Origin: Streptomyces sp. NRRL F-6131
Lineage (GTDB): Bacteria; Actinomycetota; Actinomycetes; Streptomycetales; Streptomycetaceae
Length of the DNA: 55,432 nucleotides
Direction: 5' to 3'
Assembly (NCBI GenBank): GCA_000719695.1
Contig: JOHN01000051.1
Coordinates: 1 to 55,432, forward strand
Under the pieces are notes generated by a model. The model was not told the DNA's origin, did no database searches, and saw nothing but the letters and a program-made list of their open reading frames with translations. This document shows positions 50,413 to 55,432 of this stretch, in pieces (the stretch's first letter is position 1; each line of letters starts with the position of its first letter). Both the position numbers and the translations under genes were made by a program.

Positions 50413-51654
50413 GTGACCACTGCTCTGAACCCCGCCGACGCCGCGTTCGCCCGCGACCCCTACCCGTTCTACGCCGCGCTGCGCGAGCAGGGACCGGCGG
50501 CCCGGGTGGCCCTGTCCAACGGGACCACGGCGTGGTTGGTGACCGGCTACCGGCCGGCCCGGGCGGTGCTGGCCGATCCGCGGTTCTCGAACGTCCCGGC
50601 GCCGCGGGCCGGCGGGGCCGCCCGGGTGGGACCGGCGGCCGGCGCGCGGTCCGTGCTGGAGCGCCACATGCTCAACACCGACGGCGGCGAGCACCGCCGA
50701 CTGCGCCGGCTGGCCTCGGTGGCCTTCACCCCCCGCCGGGTGGACGCCCTCGGCGAGCGGATCGCCCGGCTCACCGACACCGTGCTCGCCGGGCTCGCGG
50801 CCCGGCTGGAGAACGAGGAGGCCGTCGACCTGGTCGACGACTTCGCCTTCCCGCTGCCCGTCCTGGTGATCAGCGAGATCCTCGGCGTGCCCGAGGAGGA
50901 CCGCCTCGACCTGCGCACCTGGACGTACCGCGTCGGCTCCCCGGCCGGCGCGCTCGCCCCCGGGGAGATCGACGAGGCCTGGCAGAGCCTGCACCGGTAC
51001 TTCACCGGGCTGATCGCCGACAAGCGCCGGCAGCCGGGCGAGGACCTGTTCAGCCTGCTCGCCCAGGACGACGACGCCGAGGCCCTGGACGACACCGAGC
51101 TGCTGGCGATGGCGTTCCTGCTGCTCTTCGCCGGCTACGAGACGACGATGAACCTGCTGGCCTCCGCCTCGCTGCTGCTGCTCGGCCACCCCGAGGAGCT
51201 GGCCGCCGCGCGGCGGGAGGGCGAGGCCCGGTGGGCCGCGGTGGCGGAGGAGACGCTGCGGCACGCCAGCCCGTTGGAGGGCACCACCTGGCGGCGCACG
51301 AGCGAGGAGGTCGACCTCGGCTCCGGCACGGTCGTCCCGGCGGACAGCTCCGTGCTGGTCGTGCTGGCGGCCGCCAACCGCGACCCGGAGGTCTTCCCGG
51401 ACCCGGACGCCTTCCGGCCCGACCGGTTCGCCCCCGGCGAAGGCCGGGCGCTGCCGCACGTGGCGTTCGGGCACGGCCCGCACATCTGCCTCGGGGCGCG
51501 GCTGGCCCGGCTGGAGGCGACGATCGCCCTCCCCCGGCTCTTCGACGCGCTGCCGGACCTGCGGCTCGCCGCCGACCCCGACACCCTCCCGTACCGCCCG
51601 GGCCTGCTGGTCCGCGGGCCCCGCAGCCTCCCGGTGCGCCGGGCGGCGCGCTGA
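50413..51654 (+). CDS. Cytochrome P450 (CYP107/105-like)
   Basis: The protein has 413 residues from a GTG. Oxygen-binding helix: FLLLFAGYETTMNLLASASL (AGYETT about 238-243). ExxR in EETLRHASP (about 281). Heme loop HVAFGHGPHICLGARLARLE, with the Cys ligand at about residue 362. Length and motifs are normal for soluble bacterial class I P450s that use a ferredoxin. No ferredoxin or ferredoxin reductase gene is adjacent, and the next gene converges. The substrate is unknown; many such enzymes hydroxylate secondary metabolites or xenobiotics. Confidence 0.95.
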   Translation: MTTALNPADAAFARDPYPFYAALREQGPAARVALSNGTTAWLVTGYRPARAVLADPRFSNVPAPRAGGAARVGPAAGARSVLERHMLNTDGGEHRRLRRLASVAFTPRRVDALGERIARLTDTVLAGLAARLENEEAVDLVDDFAFPLPVLVISEILGVPEEDRLDLRTWTYRVGSPAGALAPGEIDEAWQSLHRYFTGLIADKRRQPGEDLFSLLAQDDDAEALDDTELLAMAFLLLFAGYETTMNLLASASLLLLGHPEELAAARREGEARWAAVAEETLRHASPLEGTTWRRTSEEVDLGSGTVVPADSSVLVVLAAANRDPEVFPDPDAFRPDRFAPGEGRALPHVAFGHGPHICLGARLARLEATIALPRLFDALPDLRLAADPDTLPYRPGLLVRGPRSLPVRRAAR

Positions 51655-51688
51655 GCGTCACGCCGGGCGTCCGGCCGACGGCCCCGTT

Positions 51689-52660
51689 TCACCGCTCGGG
51701 GAAGGAGAAGGTGTAGCCCTCCGCCTTCAGCCGGGGCAGGAGACGCTCCAGGGCCTCGACGGTCTGGGCGCGGTTGCCGCCGCCGTCGTGGAGGAGCACG
51801 GTCGGGCCGCGCCGCAGCTGCTCCTGCGCCGTCTCGACGATCCGGTCCACGCCGGGGCGTTCGAAGTCCCGGGTGTCGACGTTCCAGCCGAGCGGGCGCA
51901 TGCCGTGCGCGGCGGCGATCTGGCGGCTCTCCGGGGTGAAGGCGCCGCCGGGCGCGCGGTAGTAGGGGACGGGGGCGCCGCCGGTGGCGTCCTGGATCAT
52001 CCGCAGGCCGTCGACGATCTCCTTCTCCTGGTAGGCGGTGTCCTTGTGGTCCATCGCGGTGTCGTGGCTGACGGAGTGGTCGCACAGGCGGTGGCCGGCG
52101 GCGACCACCTGGCGCGCCAGTTCGGGGTGGGCCCGGGCGTTGGGGCCGAGCATGCAGAAGACGGCCTTGGCGTCGTTGCGGGCCAGCACGGCGAGGACGC
52201 GGGGCGTCCACTGCGGGTCGGGGCCGTCGTCGATGGTGAGATTGACGGTCTTGCCGGCGTCCTCGGAGCGGCGGGAGATGCTCATGTCGACCACCGGGGC
52301 GGGCAGGTCCGGGCTGGGCCCCGGATCGGCCGTGGCGCCGGTGGACGCACCGGCAGCCGTCCCGGCCGAGAACGGGGACCCGGCGAGGCCCGGCAGGTGC
52401 TCGGGCCCCTTCATCAGCAGCCCGGCGGCGCCCAGCAGGGTGAACGTCGCGGCGCCCAGGACGGCGGTCCGCAGCAGCGCGGTGCGGCACCGGGACGGGC
52501 GGGCGGGCCGTCCGAGCCGGGGGTACCAGCTGGACGGGGTGGCGTCGCCGTCGGACGGCTGTCCGGCGGTATGCGCGACGTCGGCGACATCGGACGGCTG
52601 TCCGACGGAATCGGCGACGTCGGCGACATCGGACGGCTTCGGCTCCTGGTGCGGGCGCAC
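51689..52660 (-). CDS. Membrane-anchored polysaccharide deacetylase (NodB domain)
   Basis: The protein has 323 residues from a GTG with GAGGAG 4 bases upstream. The N-terminal cytosolic tail contains a 14-residue repeat (SDVADVADSVGQP, SDVADVAHTAGQP), then one membrane anchor (LLRTAVLGAATFTLLGAAGL, about 57-77). The NodB domain is about 130-320: motif 1 VNLTIDDGPDPQWTP (catalytic Asp and metal Asp), motif 2 LCDHSVSHD (two His), motif 3 YYRAPGG, motif 4 GWNVDTRDF, motif 5 TVLLHDGGG. It should de-N-acetylate peptidoglycan or another amino-sugar polymer outside the cell. It is divergent from the AfsQ1-like regulator, 181 bp apart. Confidence 0.92.
   Translation of the reverse strand: MRPHQEPKPSDVADVADSVGQPSDVADVAHTAGQPSDGDATPSSWYPRLGRPARPSRCRTALLRTAVLGAATFTLLGAAGLLMKGPEHLPGLAGSPFSAGTAAGASTGATADPGPSPDLPAPVVDMSISRRSEDAGKTVNLTIDDGPDPQWTPRVLAVLARNDAKAVFCMLGPNARAHPELARQVVAAGHRLCDHSVSHDTAMDHKDTAYQEKEIVDGLRMIQDATGGAPVPYYRAPGGAFTPESRQIAAAHGMRPLGWNVDTRDFERPGVDRIVETAQEQLRRGPTVLLHDGGGNRAQTVEALERLLPRLKAEGYTFSFPER
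52565..52640 (-). repeat. Two 42-bp repeats in the deacetylase N-terminus
   Basis: GACGTCGGCGACATCGGACG recurs 42 bp apart within the first codons of the deacetylase, giving two 14-residue Ser-Asp-Val-Ala-Asp-Val-Ala units. It keeps the frame. Confidence 0.75.
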
Positions 52661-52841
52661 GGTGCTCCTCGAAGGGCGGGTACGGTTCGACGGCCCCGGC
52701 GGGGTGCCGGGGTCGGTGTGCCTCCACCGTCGGCCGCGCGCTTGCGGGCCCTGTGAGCCCCGTATGAGCATTTCGCAACAAGGTGGCCCCCACCCGTGCC
52801 ACAGCCGCATTTCCGCAGGTCGAGACCGGATACTGGCTGGC

Positions 52842-53522
52842 ATGTCACGGGTACTGCTGATCGAGGACGACGATTCGGTGCGGGAGGCGCTGGCCCTGGG
52901 CCTGCGCCGCCAGGGCCACGAGGTGCGCACCGCCGCCTCCGGCGAGGAGGGGCTGGAGCAGGCCCACCGGGAGCCACCGGAGCTCGTGGTGCTGGACCTG
53001 ATGCTGCCCGGGATCGACGGCTTCGAGGTGTGCCGGCAGCTGCGCCGGACCGGGCCGACGCCGGTGATCATGCTGACCGCGCGCGGCGACGACATCGACA
53101 CCGTGCTCGGCCTGGAGGCCGGCGCCGACGACTACGTGGTCAAGCCCGCGCAGTCCCGGGTGCTGGACGCCCGGATCCGCGCGGTGCTGCGCCGCTCGGG
53201 CGGGGCCGGGGCGGACGCGGAGCGCGAGACGCTGGGCGATCTGGTGCTGGACCGGGCGGCGCTGACGGTGACCAAGCACGGCGCGCCGCTGCCGCTGGCG
53301 CCCGGCGATCTGCGGCTGCTGCTGGAGCTCGCCGCCGCGCCGGGGCGGGTGTTCAGCCGCGAGCAGCTCCTGGAGTCGGTGTGGGGGCTGGGCCGCCAGG
53401 ACGACATCCGCCTGGTGGACGCCGGGGTGAACCGGCTGCGCGCCAAGATCGAGGACAGCCCGGCCGAGCCCCGCTACATCCAGACCGTCCGCGGCTTCGG
53501 CTACCGCTTCGGTCCGCTGTGA
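52842..53522 (+). CDS. afsQ1: Response regulator, AfsQ1-like (OmpR/PhoB family)
   Basis: The protein has 226 residues. The receiver domain starts SRVLLIEDDDSVREALALGL with the acidic pocket, the phospho-Asp in LVVLDLMLPGIDGFEVCRQL (about residue 53), Thr in VIMLTARGDD, and Lys in DDYVVKPAQSRVLDARIRAV. The last segment is nearly the same as in AfsQ1. The C-terminal winged helix (PLAPGDLRLLLELAAAPGRV; DAGVNRLRAKIEDSPAEPRY; TVRGFGYRFG) binds DNA. AfsQ1 controls antibiotic synthesis and nitrogen-related responses in Streptomyces coelicolor. The kinase gene follows with a GTGA overlap. Confidence 0.88.
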   Translation: MSRVLLIEDDDSVREALALGLRRQGHEVRTAASGEEGLEQAHREPPELVVLDLMLPGIDGFEVCRQLRRTGPTPVIMLTARGDDIDTVLGLEAGADDYVVKPAQSRVLDARIRAVLRRSGGAGADAERETLGDLVLDRAALTVTKHGAPLPLAPGDLRLLLELAAAPGRVFSREQLLESVWGLGRQDDIRLVDAGVNRLRAKIEDSPAEPRYIQTVRGFGYRFGPL

Positions 53523-55021
53523 CGGCCGAACCTCCGGACCGGGAGCGTGCCCCTCGCGGCGCCGTCCCCCGCGGCCCCGTCCCCCGCCGGGTCCGGCTGC
53601 GCCGGGCGGTCGCCGGGCTGCGGCCCCGGCTGCTGGCCGCCTTCGTCGCCGTCGCCGCGCTGAGCGCGCTGGCCACCGCCGCGCTCACCTACCGGGCCGC
53701 CACCAACTCCACCCTGGAACTGACCCAGGACACTGCCCTGGACGAGCTGCGCCGCCGCGTCGACGTCCTCGCCCCGGCCCTGCCGTTCCCGCCGACCCAG
53801 GGTGAACTCGACCGCCTGGCGGGTCAGTTGTCCGGAACCCGAGGGTTCCGGGACTGGCGGGTGCTGGCCGCCCACGGCACCGACCACTCCGAGTGGACCC
53901 AGCCGGTCGCCGTGCCGGCCGCCCTGCAGCGCACGGTCGGCGCCGGACACGCGGCCTTCCAGCGCTTCACGGCCGACGGCCGCCCCTGGCTCGCCGTCGG
54001 CATCCCCGTCACCTACGCCGCCGACCGCGCCGCCGCCTCCGGCCTGGCCGTCTACGCGGTGCTCCCGCTCGACCGCGAGCAGAGCGCCGCCCACGGACTG
54101 CTCGCCGCGGCCGCCGGGGCCGGCGCGTTCGCCGCCGTCCTCGCCGCGGGCCTGGCCCTGCTGGCCGCCCGCCAGCTCCTGCGGCCCGTCCGCGCCCTCG
54201 GTGACGCCGCCCACGCCCTCGCCCAGGGCCGGCTGGACACCCGACTGTCCGTCACCGGCCACGACGAACTCGCCCAGCTCTCCAAGACGTTCAACCACAC
54301 CGCGCGCACCCTCCAGGGCACCATCGAGGAGCTGCGCGCCGTCGAGTCCCAGGGCCGGCAGTTCGCCGCCGACGTCTCCCACGAGCTGCGCACCCCACTG
54401 GCCGCCATGGTCGCCGTCACCGACATCCTCGACGAGGACGCCGAACAGCTCCCCGCCGACACCGCCACCGCCCTGCGCATGATCAGCAACGAGACCGGCC
54501 GGCTGGCCCGGCTGGTCAACGACCTCATCGAGATCTCCCGCCTCGACGCCGGCGCCGCCCCGCTGCGCACCGAGGACGTCGACGCCGTCACCGCCGTCCG
54601 CGAGAGCCTCGACCTGCGCGGCTGGAGCGACCGGGTGGACCTCGCCCTGCCCGCCGCCCTCCCCGTCCGCATCGACCCGCGCCGCTTCGACGTCGTCGTC
54701 GCCAACCTCGTCGGCAACGCCCTGCGCCACGGCCGCCCGCCCGTCCGGCTCGCCCTGCGGGAGACCGACGGCGACCTGGTGCTCACCGTCACCGACCGCG
54801 GCCCCGGCATCCCGCCCGCCGAACTGCCGCACCTGTTCGACCGGTTCTACAAGGCCGACAGGGCCCGCCGCCGCTCCGAGGGCAGCGGCCTCGGCCTGGC
54901 CATCGCCCAGGAGAACGCCCGCCTGCACGGCGGCCTGATCGAGGCCGGCAACGCGCCCGGCGGCGGTGCGGTGTTCACCCTCGTCCTGCCCCGCGGGATC
55001 GTCACCGAGGAGCCCGCGTGA
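53519..55021 (+). CDS. afsQ2: Sensor histidine kinase, AfsQ2-like
   Basis: The protein has 500 residues from a GTG that overlaps the regulator stop (GTGA, 53519-53522). First membrane helix about 37-60 (LLAAFVAVAALSALATAALT), an extracytoplasmic sensor of about 140 residues, and a second helix about 195-220 (LLAAAAGAGAFAAVLAAGLA). Then HAMP (LLRPVRALGDAAHALAQGRL), HisKA with the phospho-acceptor in ADVSHELRTPLAAMVAVTDI, N box VVVANLVGNALRHGRPP, G1 VTDRGPGIPPAELPHLFDRF and G2 GSGLGLAIAQENARLHGG. The pair with 52842-53522 and the downstream lipoprotein gene match the known afsQ1-afsQ2-lipoprotein order. Confidence 0.92.
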   Translation: MTAEPPDRERAPRGAVPRGPVPRRVRLRRAVAGLRPRLLAAFVAVAALSALATAALTYRAATNSTLELTQDTALDELRRRVDVLAPALPFPPTQGELDRLAGQLSGTRGFRDWRVLAAHGTDHSEWTQPVAVPAALQRTVGAGHAAFQRFTADGRPWLAVGIPVTYAADRAAASGLAVYAVLPLDREQSAAHGLLAAAAGAGAFAAVLAAGLALLAARQLLRPVRALGDAAHALAQGRLDTRLSVTGHDELAQLSKTFNHTARTLQGTIEELRAVESQGRQFAADVSHELRTPLAAMVAVTDILDEDAEQLPADTATALRMISNETGRLARLVNDLIEISRLDAGAAPLRTEDVDAVTAVRESLDLRGWSDRVDLALPAALPVRIDPRRFDVVVANLVGNALRHGRPPVRLALRETDGDLVLTVTDRGPGIPPAELPHLFDRFYKADRARRRSEGSGLGLAIAQENARLHGGLIEAGNAPGGGAVFTLVLPRGIVTEEPA

Positions 55022-55432
55022 ACCTCCGCCCCCGCATCGCCGCCACGACCGCCGCGACCGCCCTGCTGCTGCCGGCCGTCGGCTGCTCCGTCACCGTCTC
55101 CGACACCGGAGCCGTCCGCAGCGGCCTGCCGGCCACCGGCATCCGGCCCGGCACCCGCCTCTACTTCCCCGGCCCGGAGGGCCTGCGCCCGGTCGTCCGC
55201 CCGGACGGCCCGCGCGAGGACCTCCAGCAGACCCTCGACACCCTGCTCGCCGGCCCGACCAGGACCGAACGCCGCGACGGCCTCTACACCGACCTCCCCG
55301 CCAACGCCCGGGTGCAGGCCACCAGCACCCCCGGCACGGTCACCCTGAAACTCTCCTGGTCGACGGCCGCCCTGACCACCACCGCCACCCAACAACTCGT
55401 CTGCACCGCCGAAGACGCCCCCACCCCCGGCC
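55018..55432 (+). CDS. GerMN-type lipoprotein (partial, C-terminus beyond window)
   Basis: 138 codons are visible from a GTG that overlaps the kinase stop (GTGA at 55018-55021), so it is in the same operon. Signal with lipobox LPAVGC (Cys about residue 23). The mature part shows GTRLYFPGPEGLRPVVRPDG and LQQTLDTLLAGPTRTERRDG, then LYTDLPANARVQATSTPGTV, the standard GerMN domain layout of actinobacterial lipoproteins. It may tune the sensor from outside the membrane, as LpqB does for MtrB; that is inference. Confidence 0.85.
   Translation, partial: MNLRPRIAATTAATALLLPAVGCSVTVSDTGAVRSGLPATGIRPGTRLYFPGPEGLRPVVRPDGPREDLQQTLDTLLAGPTRTERRDGLYTDLPANARVQATSTPGTVTLKLSWSTAALTTTATQQLVCTAEDAPTPG

Noticed and set aside
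50413..51654. P450 as a tailoring enzyme of the peptide cluster at 7-16 kb
   Set aside because: It lies over 34 kb away with unrelated regulatory genes between, and no sequence feature links them.

Overview
The window is very GC-rich (about 73%) and reads as chromosome of a Streptomycetaceae actinomycete (Streptomyces or Kitasatospora type). The basis is codon use with G/C in third positions, many GTG starts and one TTG start, and family-typical genes: a class III lanthipeptide synthetase with an AmfS/RamS-like precursor, WhiB and SsgA-like developmental proteins, a SigB/SigF-type sigma factor with STAS and ATPase partners, a SARP, and an AfsQ1/AfsQ2-like two-component pair. I see no tRNA, rRNA, transposase, prophage, CRISPR array or replication origin.

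Layout. 1-3390 (minus) is the amino-terminal 1130 codons of a secreted glycine-rich, DUF11-repeat surface protein with near-identical 381-bp tandem repeats. Then come a fasciclin lipoprotein, an MGT-type glycosyltransferase, a 572-bp spacer with a promoter-like sequence and three stem-loops (candidate small RNA), and a poly-gamma-glutamate hydrolase-like protein.

7157-16007 (all minus) is the most interesting block. It encodes a LanKC enzyme, an AmfS-like precursor with two labionin motifs and a peptide ABC exporter. Behind its own promoter follows a second, unfamiliar 49-residue candidate RiPP precursor with three Gly-Cys-Ile-Ser repeats, then three translationally coupled genes: a PaaK-like adenylating enzyme, a small GRDP/DUF1399-like protein and an MFS exporter. 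The intergenic gaps carry strong hairpins of the kind used to set precursor-to-enzyme ratios.

17-37 kb holds mostly single genes or divergent regulator/target pairs: secreted proteins, a FUSC membrane protein, a MINPP-like phosphatase, an ArsR-like regulator with an alpha/beta hydrolase, an aminoglycoside nucleotidyltransferase-like protein, a quinone oxidoreductase with a GlxA-type regulator, a membrane-anchored SARP, a TetR regulator with an NAD(P)-binding protein, and an erythromycin esterase-like protein. 37-40.4 kb is a regulatory cluster (WhiB, SsgA-like, anti-sigma ATPase, STAS, sigma factor), consistent with stress or developmental control. 40.5-50.3 kb has metabolic and hydrolytic genes (GH5 glucanase, SMP-30, flavin reductase, cupin, chloroperoxidase-like hydrolase, hemerythrin) and a GbsR/MarR regulator divergent from a beta-lactamase-fold hydrolase with repeated operator-like sites. 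The right end has a P450, a polysaccharide deacetylase, and the AfsQ1/AfsQ2-like operon followed by a GerMN-type lipoprotein cut by the window edge.

Most intergenic hairpins sit between convergent genes and are good bidirectional terminator candidates. All functions are read from sequence motifs and remembered family features; no database search was run.
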